This document shows, one piece after another, positions 51,195 to 59,197 of a DNA stretch of 64,000 nt. Under the pieces are notes generated by a model. That model did not search any database. It saw nothing but the letters and a program-made list of their open reading frames with translations, and was not told where the DNA came from. The stretch is from Lewinellaceae bacterium (GTDB lineage Bacteria > Bacteroidota > Bacteroidia > Chitinophagales > Saprospiraceae). How positions within the stretch are numbered: the first letter of the stretch is position 1; each line of letters opens with the position of its first letter. Both the position numbers and the translations under genes were made by a program. The stretch covers positions 102,071 to 166,070 of the forward strand of contig JACJYO010000012.1 of assembly GCA_020636075.1 (NCBI GenBank), read 5' to 3'.

Positions 51195-51248
51195 CTCGCT
51201 TCGCTCGAAATTGCGGCAGGGCGCAGGTAATATTTCGAGCGTAGCGAG
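51195..51248. repeat. palindrome CTCGCTTCGCTCGAAAT / ATTTCGAGCGTAGCGAG
   Basis: Seventeen-bp arms with one mismatch around a 20-nt loop, upstream of the IS110 hairpin and inside the 36-nt repeats. Confidence 0.75.
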
Positions 51249-51282
51249 AAATCTGAATGAATATTCGTTAACCATTGCAAGT

Positions 51283-51318
51283 TGTCATGTCGACCCCGCC
51301 CTGCGGGGGAGACATCTG
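51283..51318. repeat. 36-nt inverted repeat, right copy
   Basis: Exact complement of 49570-49605. It is followed at 51353-51374 by a partial TTTCAAATTTC-family unit (GAAATT AGAAATTGGAAAAG), mirroring copy C outside the left repeat. The symmetry therefore extends beyond the 36 nt, though loosely. Confidence 0.9.
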
Positions 51319-51389
51319 GATTAAATTATTATCGATCAAATAAGTGAACCCGTAGAAATTAGAAATTGGAAAAGTGCGGCCCCAGCCTA

Positions 51390-52001
51390 TCAATCGTAAG
51401 CCCGGAGAATCTTTCGGTTGTCAATCCGCAGAAAACCCTGCTCTTCCAGCAAACGAACTTTCCGGATGACTGTTTCCACGCGCAGGCCGGTCATATCCGC
51501 AATATCCTGCCGGGTAACCGGCACCGCGAAGTGTCCGTCCTGGCCGTATTCCTTGCGGGAAAGTTTGGATTTGAGCAGATCGATGATGGCAATGATGCGC
51601 TCTTCCGGACTGCCAAGGTTAATGGCTTTGAGCACCCGTGCCTTGTCGTGTACCCGTTGGCACATGGAAATGGTAAACTGGAGATGAATATCGGGATGCG
51701 CGTGCAGCAGTTCCAGAAATTGTTTGCGCGGCAGCGCAAAGGCCTTGGTATCGAAAATAGCCGTCGCGTTTGCAGGATACGGAAAGCGGCCGATCATCGG
51801 AGGTTCGCCAAAACTTTCACCATCGGTAAATATGCCCTGGATGAAGTCGTGCTCTTCCCCGTGATTGACCATTTTCACCAGGCCGGTGTGTATTTGAAAA
51901 TAGAAAAAGGCCGTTTGGCCTTCGCGAAAGACGTCTTCCCGGCGGTTGATCTTTTTCAGGGTTGCTCCGTAATTGCGCAAAAGGTCTGGTGCAATGTTCA
52001 T
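51390..52001 (-). CDS. Crp/Fnr family transcription regulator, probable nos activator
   Basis: 203 residues from the ATG at 52001. Cyclic-nucleotide-binding-like beta roll (about 25-110, FREGQTAFFYFQIHTGLVKM and FGEPPMIGRF), a long dimer helix, and a winged HTH: PVTRQDIADMTGLRVETVIRKVRLLEEQG. The recognition helix keeps Glu and Arg (V-E-T-V-I-R against V-E-T-I-S-R in FNR), suited to a TGA-type half site. It has one cysteine only, so it is not an Fe-S FNR; DNR/NnrR-like sensing of NO is a reasonable guess. The matching TGAT-N4-ATCA box lies 2.1 kb downstream before the nos operon, beyond the IS110. Confidence 0.88.
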   Translation of the reverse strand: MNIAPDLLRNYGATLKKINRREDVFREGQTAFFYFQIHTGLVKMVNHGEEHDFIQGIFTDGESFGEPPMIGRFPYPANATAIFDTKAFALPRKQFLELLHAHPDIHLQFTISMCQRVHDKARVLKAINLGSPEERIIAIIDLLKSKLSRKEYGQDGHFAVPVTRQDIADMTGLRVETVIRKVRLLEEQGFLRIDNRKILRAYD

Positions 52002-52227
52002 CAGTAGCTGGGCTCGAATGCCATAAAGGTAAAAAACCACCTTTATATGAGTTGTGGGAAATAGGGACTTAAATAGGCAGTTCTTAATCCCGAAAACAGG
52101 ATATTGGAAAACTTATCACAGCAGCCAAACTTATCTTGTCCTGTGGCAGCCCCGATTTTCTTCGGGGCTGCCACAGAACAAAGGTTGGGGTAGGTTACAA
52201 TTTAATTGAGCGGCCCCTTGATTCACA

Positions 52228-52445
52228 TAAGTCATGCGAATCAGGGGTAAAAAACCTCTTCCAAAGCCCGTAGGGCTGGCATTTTTGTAGAAATTAAGAT
52301 AAGAAAGATGATAGCGCCGTAGGTGCGGCATTATAATGGCACGCCTAAGGCGTTTGGAAAACTGCGAAGCAGTCACTTTCTACTATAATGTCAGCCCTAC
52401 GGGCTTAATAAACTTATTTGAACCCCTGATTCGCATAAGTCACAT
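52228..52445 (+). repeat. mosaic palindromic repeat, copy A (most complete)
   Basis: Nested inverted repeat of about 218 bp: outer arms ATGCGAATCAGGGGT / ACCCCTGATTCGCAT, middle arms AAGCCCGTAGGGCTG / CAGCCCTACGGGCTT, and an inner part with CGCCGTAGGTGCGGCATTAT, ACGCCTAAGGCGT and AACTGCGAAGCAGT. Related copies at 58105 and 59701. It reaches the stop codon of the SGNH gene at 52445. A separate hairpin (GGCAGCCCCGA / TCGGGGCTGCC) is at 52146-52172. The gap 52002-52227 holds nothing else clear. Confidence 0.85.
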
Positions 52446-53461
52446 TATTCAGTCTTTATCCATTTTTTCATTTGAAAAAATGCAGCGTGCTGCATACGGA
52501 TCCAATAAACACCCTTAGGGCCAAAATCTGTTTTAATGATCGTTGGCAGGTCGTATACGCCCTGGCGAACCCGTTTTCCGGCCGAGTTGAATATTTCCAC
52601 CGTGACGCCTTCCCTGGGCTGGTCGGCACGCAACAGCATGGTGCCCACCCGGCGCACGACGGTTTGAGGTTTGGGCGGCGGCGGCCGGAAGGTGTGCAGG
52701 TTGAGCGGAATAGTTTGCGACCATACTTTATCGGTCAGGTACAGCTGCCGCTGCCGGGTCAGCACCATTTCAGACAGGTTGTTGGTGCGCACATATTCAT
52801 ACAGCAGGTGATGCCCCGCATTGTTGATGTGAATACCATCACCTGCATTAAAGCGCTTTTGCAGGCGTCCATCAGAGCCTGCAAGTCCTTTCCAAAAATC
52901 GATGGAACGATCGGGGTAACGGCTCAGGATGGAATCGCGCAGTTCGCGCTGCATTTTTATTTTATCCTGCCCGAAGTTGCGGGGCTGGGTGGTGGAAACC
53001 CAGATCGGGATGCCCAGTTCCCGTGCTGCACCGGTTAACACCTCAAAATTGGTCAACAATTCCTGGATGGTATTGCCGGATGCCACATCATTGGAAGGCA
53101 ACGTGATCAGGATCGCATCGGGAAGCAGGGAAAGGGCCCGTGTAATATTGCGCAGCGTATCCGGGGCTGGGCGGTTTGCCGGCGTCTTGAAACCGTTCGG
53201 CATCAGGTGGTAGCTCTGGTAGCCCCGTTTGGCCAGGTTGATAACCTGATTGGCCGGGTATATGGACTTCAAATACCGTTCATACCGGTTCACCCAGGCA
53301 CTGTCGACCGGCCTTGCACCGGCGCCTGCTGCCGTGGAGGAACCGATCACCACGAGTCGGAATGGCCGGACATCGGAACTCGCAGTTTTACCGGATTGTG
53401 CGGTGACACCCCTTGCAGCAGTGAGTAGAACCAAAAGAAAACACAGGTGTACCTGAGACAT
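52445..53461 (-). CDS. secreted SGNH/GDSL hydrolase with sorting-domain-like tail
   Basis: 338 residues from the ATG at 53461. A signal peptide ends near GVTAQ. SGNH blocks: VVIGSSTAAGAGARP (nucleophile Ser in GSS), the VINLAKRGYQ glycine block, ITLPSNDVASG (Asn), and GDGIHINNAGH (Asp/His). The last 65 residues (VEIFNSAGKRVRQGVYD, then GPKGVYWIRMQHAAFFQMKKWIK) match a short T9SS-type C-terminal domain with an unusual W-x-K end. It is likely an esterase/acylhydrolase acting outside the cell. Two paralogues lie at 53511 and 58310. Confidence 0.88.
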   Translation of the reverse strand: MSQVHLCFLLVLLTAARGVTAQSGKTASSDVRPFRLVVIGSSTAAGAGARPVDSAWVNRYERYLKSIYPANQVINLAKRGYQSYHLMPNGFKTPANRPAPDTLRNITRALSLLPDAILITLPSNDVASGNTIQELLTNFEVLTGAARELGIPIWVSTTQPRNFGQDKIKMQRELRDSILSRYPDRSIDFWKGLAGSDGRLQKRFNAGDGIHINNAGHHLLYEYVRTNNLSEMVLTRQRQLYLTDKVWSQTIPLNLHTFRPPPPKPQTVVRRVGTMLLRADQPREGVTVEIFNSAGKRVRQGVYDLPTIIKTDFGPKGVYWIRMQHAAFFQMKKWIKTE

Positions 53462-53510
53462 TACAAGGCATTGTTTCCAACGTAAACGCAAAAATCCGCC
53501 GGCATTGGAT

Positions 53511-55430
53511 TTACTGCTTAATCCATTTTAAAATCTGTAAAAACGCCGTGCCACGCACCCGAACCCAGTACATGCCCGGCGGACCAAAATCGCCCCTGAT
53601 TTGCATGGGCAAATTGCCGGAGGCTTTGTAGCGCAGCACACCGGTGCTATCCAAAATTTCCACCAAAACAGGAGGATTTGGCTGATCAGATTCAAGCCAA
53701 AAGCCCGATTGACCCGGATTCGGGAATAAGCGGAACAACTGCACTGCCGAGGGCTGTTGCGTTCCAACCGGAGTAAAAAGTACCAGCACCTGATCGGTTG
53801 CCAAACAGCCAAAAGCATCGAGCACCTGAACGGTAATCAGATTTTCACCCGGCGTCAGATTGCCGCTGTGCAAACTCAGGTAGCGCTCGGAAGTACCATC
53901 GGACCACAGGTAGGCTTCAAAACCAGCACCGGCATCCAGCAGCAGGGTATCAGCCATTAGCATTACGGTGTCGGCCCCAAGGTTTACCTCCGGTTTGGAC
54001 ATATAAGCCGGCACTGCCAGGCGCCCCGATCGGCAAGTACCTCCCGGCCGGGCCCCGAAATGGTAAAAGACCTGCCCGGTAAACAAGCGGGGATAGTATC
54101 GTTCGGAAAACGTATAACTAATCCCGGTGCTGTTTTGCAGGCGGAGCTCCGGCGTTTGAACTAGGGGCGTGTCGGCCGGGGCAAAATAGGCCAATAGGCC
54201 ATCTGAATTTGCCAAATGCAGGTAAATGGCCAGGGTGTCGCCTACGGCAAGTGGAATCGGCCCAAAAGGAATCGAAGCATAATCGCCTCCGTTGTTTACG
54301 TTGATCAAATAGGATTTCAGCAGCGTCCAGCCGGCTGCCGTATTTTCCCAACCATACAGCGCACCGTTTCGGGTGTACATGCGGAGATATTGCGTACCGG
54401 TGGTGCGTATTTTGACATGCAGGCTGTCTACCACCAGTGTGGTATCGGCGAGCAGTTCGAACATTACCCCGTTCCAGTCGCGGTTTGAACTGGTGGTGGA
54501 AGTCAACTGCCCGGCAAAATCAAAGGGGCCGCGGCGTGCTTCGACATAATATGTCTTAGAACTGTCAAGCAACGGTGTGGTCAGTATAGGTCCTGCACCC
54601 ACTGGAACACCGCCGGTGACCTGATCAAACCACACAATAGAATCCGCGTATTGGCTGGCCGCCAGCAGGGTTGCCACGGCCGGCGCGCAGGCAGTATCGC
54701 CTTCGGCAAAAATTTGAGGTACGGGAACCAGCGTCGCCAGCAGATTTTTTTGAACTACCCGGTTGAACAGCAGGCGGTGGCCGGCATTATTGAGGTGTAC
54801 CCCGTCGCCGGAATTGAACAGGGGGTTGATGAACCCATCGGGCGCGGCCACATCATCCCAGAAGTTCACGGCAAAGTCGCCGTAGCGCTGGAGGATGGAG
54901 TCGCGCACGGCCAATTGAATCTGAATCTTATCCGCGCTGAAATTGCGCGGTTGCGTGGTGCACACCCAGATCGGCACACCGGCGGCATTGGCGGCCTGAA
55001 CGATGGTATTGAAATTCGCCAGTTGTTCTTCGGCACTATACCCGGAAGCGGCATCGTTGGAAGGGAGGTTGATGATAATGCCATCAGGATGTAGTGCCAG
55101 TGCACGGGTAATGTTGCGCAAGGTATCGGGCGTCGGGCGGTTGGGTGTCGGTGGGGAAGCGGTTGGCAGGAGGTGATAGGTGTTATACCCGCCCATTGCC
55201 AGGTTGGTCACCGTGTTTTCCGGATTTGTGTTTTGCAAAAAATGGCTGTAACGGGGCACCCAGGCACTGTCGATGGGATTGGCGCCGGAGCCTGCGGCTG
55301 TGGACGAGCCAATAACTACAATGTGAACGGCATAGCCGGTGTGGCAGGAATCAGGGCTTTGCCAGGCATAGGCCTTTTGCGCAAAAAACGCAACCGCCAG
55401 CAGGCCAACAGCCAGGTTGATGAATCGCAT
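53511..55430 (-). CDS. large secreted SGNH hydrolase with T9SS type-A domain
   Basis: 639 residues from the ATG at 55430. Signal peptide MRFINLAVGLLAVAFFAQKAYA. SGNH domain at 25-240 (VVIGSSTAAGSGANP, NLAMGGYNTYHLLPT, INLPSNDAASG, GDGVHLNNAGHRLL). Middle beta modules include an Ig-like region (CAPAVATLLAASQYADSIVW area) and EVNLGADTVMLMADTLLLDAGAG, a gliding-type PKD-like phrase. C-terminal T9SS domain with RLFPNPGQSGFWLES, EILDSTGVLRYKASG and GPPGMYWVRVRGTAFLQILKWIK. It is 50 bp upstream of the smaller paralogue on the same strand, so the two are likely co-transcribed. Confidence 0.9.
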   Translation of the reverse strand: MRFINLAVGLLAVAFFAQKAYAWQSPDSCHTGYAVHIVVIGSSTAAGSGANPIDSAWVPRYSHFLQNTNPENTVTNLAMGGYNTYHLLPTASPPTPNRPTPDTLRNITRALALHPDGIIINLPSNDAASGYSAEEQLANFNTIVQAANAAGVPIWVCTTQPRNFSADKIQIQLAVRDSILQRYGDFAVNFWDDVAAPDGFINPLFNSGDGVHLNNAGHRLLFNRVVQKNLLATLVPVPQIFAEGDTACAPAVATLLAASQYADSIVWFDQVTGGVPVGAGPILTTPLLDSSKTYYVEARRGPFDFAGQLTSTTSSNRDWNGVMFELLADTTLVVDSLHVKIRTTGTQYLRMYTRNGALYGWENTAAGWTLLKSYLINVNNGGDYASIPFGPIPLAVGDTLAIYLHLANSDGLLAYFAPADTPLVQTPELRLQNSTGISYTFSERYYPRLFTGQVFYHFGARPGGTCRSGRLAVPAYMSKPEVNLGADTVMLMADTLLLDAGAGFEAYLWSDGTSERYLSLHSGNLTPGENLITVQVLDAFGCLATDQVLVLFTPVGTQQPSAVQLFRLFPNPGQSGFWLESDQPNPPVLVEILDSTGVLRYKASGNLPMQIRGDFGPPGMYWVRVRGTAFLQILKWIKQ

Positions 55431-55525
55431 AGAGGACAATGATTAGCGTAACCCAACCTGTCAAAGCGTCCGGTTAACTTTACCGTAAATCCGCCGTATT
55501 CAGGTGGGTAAATGAATTGACTTTT

Positions 55526-56296
55526 ATGAATTATCCGGCTAAAAGTCGCGTTTTTTTGCACGAAATCGGAGAACTCACCCGATTTGTGTTGCGCTTTTTC
55601 CGGGAGGCTTTCCGCCCCCGGTATGAATTTAGCGAGTTGGTGCACCAATGTTTTGTTATTGGCTATAAATCGCTGTCACTGGTCGCCCTCACAGCATTCA
55701 TTATGGGCTTGGTGCTGACCATGCAACTGCGGCCAAGCATGGTGCGCTACGGCGTGGAGGCGCAAATTCCGGCTATGGTCTGCATTGCAATAATCCGGGA
55801 GATTGGCCCAGTGATCACGGCGCTCATTTTTGCCGGTAAAATTGGCTCAAGCATTGGTGCGGAGTTGGGCTCGATGCGGGTAACCGAGCAAATAGACGCC
55901 ATGGAAGTATCGGGGACAAACCCCTTCAAATACCTGGTGGTTACCCGTACTATGGCAGCCACGCTGATGCTGCCCGTGCTGGTTATTTTGGCGGATGCCA
56001 TCTCGCTGTTTGGCTCCTGGATCGGGGTGAATATTTACGAAGTACTCAGTTTTCGGTTATTTTATACACAGGTGATTGACAACCTGGCCTATTATGATGC
56101 TATTCCGGCAATCATCAAAACCTTCTTTTTTGGCTTTGCCGTTGGCATTGTAGGCTGTTTTAAAGGTTATTTTTCGACGAAAGGTACCGAAGGCGTGGGC
56201 CGCTCGGCCAATTCGGCGGTGGTTATGTCTTCTGTTTTGATTTTTATTCTGGACTTGCTGGCAGTGCAGGTCGCTGAGTTGATTTGGGATTTTTAG
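55526..56296 (+). CDS. mlaE: MlaE-type ABC transporter permease
   Basis: 256 residues from the ATG at 55526. The permease core is FIMGLVLTMQLRPSMVRYG, then REIGPVITALIFAGKIGSSIGAELGSMRVTEQIDAMEVSG, read in parts; the EQIDAMEVSG box is diagnostic of MlaE/YrbE. About five membrane helices. It works with the ATPase and MCE protein encoded directly downstream to move phospholipids between the membranes. Start of a three-gene operon with gaps of 10 and 5 bp. Confidence 0.93.
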   Translation: MNYPAKSRVFLHEIGELTRFVLRFFREAFRPRYEFSELVHQCFVIGYKSLSLVALTAFIMGLVLTMQLRPSMVRYGVEAQIPAMVCIAIIREIGPVITALIFAGKIGSSIGAELGSMRVTEQIDAMEVSGTNPFKYLVVTRTMAATLMLPVLVILADAISLFGSWIGVNIYEVLSFRLFYTQVIDNLAYYDAIPAIIKTFFFGFAVGIVGCFKGYFSTKGTEGVGRSANSAVVMSSVLIFILDLLAVQVAELIWDF

Positions 56297-56306
56297 CACA
56301 AAAATC

Positions 56307-57044
56307 ATGGAAACAAGAAAAGCCGTAATCCGGATTGAAGGGCTCTGCAAATCCTTTGGCGATAACGTGGTGCTCGACCATTTTGACCTGACGCTCTACG
56401 AGGGTGAGAACCTCGTGGTGCTGGGAAAGTCCGGGTCGGGCAAATCCGTATTGATCAAATGTATTATTGGATTACTGCACCCGGATGCCGGGCGGATTGA
56501 GGTTTTTGGTGAAAATGTGCCCGACCTGAATTACACCGAACTTGACCAGATGCGGGCCCGGGTTGGTTTTTTGTTTCAAAGCAATGCCTTGTACGATTCC
56601 ATGACAGTGCGCGAAAATCTCGAATTCCCGCTTCGGCGGCACTGGATGAAAACCCCGCAAAAAGAAGTCGATGAGCGGGTACATGAAGTGCTGAAAAACG
56701 TAGGGCTGGCACACACCACCGAAATGATGCCAGCCGAGCTGTCGGGTGGTATGCGCAAACGCATCGCCCTGGCCCGCACCCTGATCCTGCACCCTTCCAT
56801 CATCCTGTACGATGAACCAACTACCGGTCTCGATCCTATCACCGGCATGGAAATCATAGAACTGATCCAGCAGGTGCAACAGGAATACCATACCGCTTCC
56901 CTGGTTATTTCGCACGACCTCAAACTGGCCCAAATTGCCGCCGAACGCGTTATCATGCTCATCGACGGCAAGTGCTATGCCCAGGGAACATTTAACGAAC
57001 TTCGGGCTTCGACCGATCCTAAGGTCAAGGCCTTTTTTGATTGA
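56307..57044 (+). CDS. mlaF: MlaF-type ABC transporter ATP-binding protein
   Basis: 245 residues. Walker A GKSGSGKSV (about 40-48), Q-loop FLFQSNALYDSMTVRENLEFPL (typical of MlaF), signature LSGGMRKRIALART, Walker B IILYDEPTTGLDP, and H-loop VISHDLKLAQIAAERVIML. Ten bp after mlaE and 5 bp before the MCE gene. Supplies energy for retrograde or anterograde lipid transport; the direction is not deducible. Confidence 0.94.
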   Translation: METRKAVIRIEGLCKSFGDNVVLDHFDLTLYEGENLVVLGKSGSGKSVLIKCIIGLLHPDAGRIEVFGENVPDLNYTELDQMRARVGFLFQSNALYDSMTVRENLEFPLRRHWMKTPQKEVDERVHEVLKNVGLAHTTEMMPAELSGGMRKRIALARTLILHPSIILYDEPTTGLDPITGMEIIELIQQVQQEYHTASLVISHDLKLAQIAAERVIMLIDGKCYAQGTFNELRASTDPKVKAFFD

Positions 57045-57049
57045 ACGCC

Positions 57050-58066
57050 ATGGCTAAACGAACTTTTGATAACATAAAACTGGGCCTTTTTGTCCTCGTT
57101 GGACTCGGGCTCCTGATCCTCTTTCTGTATATGCTCGGGCGTAATAAAAGCATATTCACCGACCGCTTCGAGATCAAAGTCCAATTTGAAAATGTCAGCG
57201 GCCTGGTGCCCGGCAACAATGTTCGCGTATCGGGCATCGTAGTCGGTATTGTGGAGGAGGTTCAACTCATAAATGACACCCTGGTGGTCGTTACCATCGC
57301 CCTGAACGAGCCCATGCGCCAGGTGATCCGAAAAAATGCCCAGGCCAGTATCGGTACCGACGGTCTGATCGGCAACCGGGTGGTAAACCTCCTGCCGTCT
57401 AAAAATCCGGCGCCGCTGATCGAACCCGGTGACATCCTGCAATCCCAAAAAGATGTCAGCACCGAAGAAATGCTGCGGACGCTTGACCAGACCAATCGCA
57501 ATGTGCTCGTCATTTCCGAGGGTTTGAAAGAAACCATCGAACGGATCAACAACAGCACCCAGCTAACCACTCTGCTTAACGACGACGGACTTTCCCGCGA
57601 CCTCAAAGCCGCCTTGAGCAACCTGCGCAATGCGACAGGAACGGCTTCGGCCACGATGTCGGACCTACGGCAGGTTGTAGGCGATATCCGACAGGGAGAA
57701 GGCACCATCGGCGCTCTCCTGCGCGATACCGCGATGGCCTACGAACTTAACAATGTAGTGTCCGAAATGCATGCCCTGGAAACCCAACTCAGCCAGCTCA
57801 CCCGGCAAACCGGCAATCTGGTCACCGATGTCAACCAGGTTGTCCGGGGTGTTCAAACCGATCTGCAGGAAGGCCCGGGTCCGGCGCGTTTGCTCATGCA
57901 GGATTCGCTTGCAGCAGCGCGCCTGCAAAACACTTTGGGCAGCCTCGAAGAAGGCACAGCCCGGTTCAGCGAGAATATGGAAGCGCTGAAGCACAATTTT
58001 TTGTTCCGCCGGTATTTTAAAAAACTGGAAAAGCAAAAACGGAAAGCGGCGGCGGGCAAGGAGTGA
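57050..58066 (+). CDS. mlaD: MlaD-type MCE-domain lipid transport protein
   Basis: 338 residues from the ATG at 57050. One N-terminal membrane helix (LGLFVLVGLGLLILFLYML). MCE domain at about 40-115 (VQFENVSGLVPGNNVRVSGIVVG, TDGLIGNRVVNLLPS). Then a long helical tail with VISEGLKETIERINNS, VGDIRQGEGTIGALLRDTAM and a basic C-terminus. Longer than E. coli MlaD (183 residues), as usual in Bacteroidota, where the helical tail may bridge the periplasm. No mlaC or mlaA nearby. Confidence 0.92.
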   Translation: MAKRTFDNIKLGLFVLVGLGLLILFLYMLGRNKSIFTDRFEIKVQFENVSGLVPGNNVRVSGIVVGIVEEVQLINDTLVVVTIALNEPMRQVIRKNAQASIGTDGLIGNRVVNLLPSKNPAPLIEPGDILQSQKDVSTEEMLRTLDQTNRNVLVISEGLKETIERINNSTQLTTLLNDDGLSRDLKAALSNLRNATGTASATMSDLRQVVGDIRQGEGTIGALLRDTAMAYELNNVVSEMHALETQLSQLTRQTGNLVTDVNQVVRGVQTDLQEGPGPARLLMQDSLAAARLQNTLGSLEEGTARFSENMEALKHNFLFRRYFKKLEKQKRKAAAGKE

Positions 58067-58104
58067 ATTGTTTTATCGATTTATCCAAGTTGTGTATTAA
58101 AACC

Positions 58105-58252
58105 GATGCGAATCAGGTAAAGAACTCCCAAAGCCCGTAGGTGATTTGTAGAAATTGACAAGGAAAATATAGCAGGTCGGATTATACACGCCTCACGGCG
58201 TTGGAAAACTGGACGGTAACCTGTTTCTACTATAATGCCAGCCTACGGGCTT
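58105..58252 (+). repeat. mosaic palindromic repeat, copy B (degraded)
   Basis: Keeps GATGCGAATCAGG, AAAGCCCGTAGG, ACGCCTCACGGCGTTGGAAAA and TTTCTACTATAATG with GCCTACGGGCTTT, in the same order and orientation as 52228-52445, but with internal deletions. It lies between mlaD and the third SGNH gene (convergent). Confidence 0.75.
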
Positions 58253-58309
58253 TCAAGAATATAATCTTGGCTCCCTGCCTAGCCAAATACTAAACGGTCA
58301 CAACTTGAG

Positions 58310-59167
58310 TTAAGCAGTCTTTGTCCAGGGTAAAAGCCGGTGAAAATTCGTACCGGCTACCCGCACCCAATATTGGCCTGCTCTGCCACGAATGTTAGGG
58401 ATTTTCATAGGCAACACTCCTGTGCCGCGGTAGCGCAATTGCGCCAATGCGTCGTACACTTCAATTTGGACCTTGCCTTGGGTTAATTGTGGAATATTTA
58501 ATTCCGGTCCGGCAGGGAGTTTTGGCGACAGCGCCATTTGCTTTTTCCAGGCGACAATCGCTTCAGGCAGGTTGCCCTTTTTAACCTGTTCGAAGACCCG
58601 GGCATGGCCGGCATTGTTGAGGTGGGCGCCATCGCCGAGGGCAAAACGCGGGTCGGGCAGGTTTTTGGGTGTTGCCAGGCAATCCCAGAAGTTAAGCGCT
58701 CGCGGGGCGTAGCGGCTCAAAATGGCGTCCTTCAGGCGGATCTGAATATCAATTTGTACAGCGCTGAATTCCCGTGGTTGTGTCGTGCCGATCCAAACCG
58801 GTACACCGGCCATTTGGGCAGCATGGATAATGGCATCAAAATTTTGTAGTTGTTCTTCGGGTCCGTAAAAGGCGGCGGCATCGTTTGACGGCGCATTGAC
58901 GATCACGGCATCGGGTTGAAAAAGCAGCGCTTTGGTAATGTTGCGTTCCGGGTCGGGAACCGGCCGTTTGGGTGGCACGGAAAATCCGGTGGGGAGGAGT
59001 TGGAAGGTTTGCAGCCCACCGAGCCCCAAATTGATCACATCGTTTTCCGGATGCTGGCCTTTGAGGTAAGCCCGATACAGGTTTACCCAGGATTTTTCGG
59101 TAGGCTCGGCCCCCTGCCCTGCGGCAGTGGAAGAACCGATTACAGCGATTCGGACAGGCTTTTGCAT
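58310..59167 (-). CDS. SGNH/GDSL hydrolase without signal peptide
   Basis: 285 residues from the ATG at 59167, beginning MQKPVRIAVIGSSTAAGQG. All SGNH blocks are present (GSSTAAG; NLGLGGLQTFQLLPTG; VNAPSNDAAAFYG; GDGAHLNNAGH). About 45-60% like its neighbours by eye. The C-terminus VQIEVYDALAQLRYRG to GQYWVRVAGTNFHRLLPWTK still resembles a sorting tail, yet there is no signal peptide and no in-frame upstream start giving one. Either it acts in the cytoplasm with a relic tail, or a 5' exporting segment was lost. The mla operon separates it from the other two paralogues. Confidence 0.85.
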   Translation of the reverse strand: MQKPVRIAVIGSSTAAGQGAEPTEKSWVNLYRAYLKGQHPENDVINLGLGGLQTFQLLPTGFSVPPKRPVPDPERNITKALLFQPDAVIVNAPSNDAAAFYGPEEQLQNFDAIIHAAQMAGVPVWIGTTQPREFSAVQIDIQIRLKDAILSRYAPRALNFWDCLATPKNLPDPRFALGDGAHLNNAGHARVFEQVKKGNLPEAIVAWKKQMALSPKLPAGPELNIPQLTQGKVQIEVYDALAQLRYRGTGVLPMKIPNIRGRAGQYWVRVAGTNFHRLLPWTKTA

Positions 59168-59197
59168 TTCGGGGCTCAAATTACAAGATGCACCGGA

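Larger units (their letters stand above)
49606..51282 (-). mobile_element. IS110 family insertion sequence (ends not defined)
   Basis: The region between the 36-nt inverted repeats holds one intact IS110-type transposase gene, about 425 bp of non-coding DNA after it and about 180 bp before it. IS110 elements lack long terminal repeats and seldom make target duplications, so the exact ends cannot be read by eye; the 36-nt repeats may be the target context rather than the element. The insertion separates the Crp/Fnr gene from the nos operon. Confidence 0.6.
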
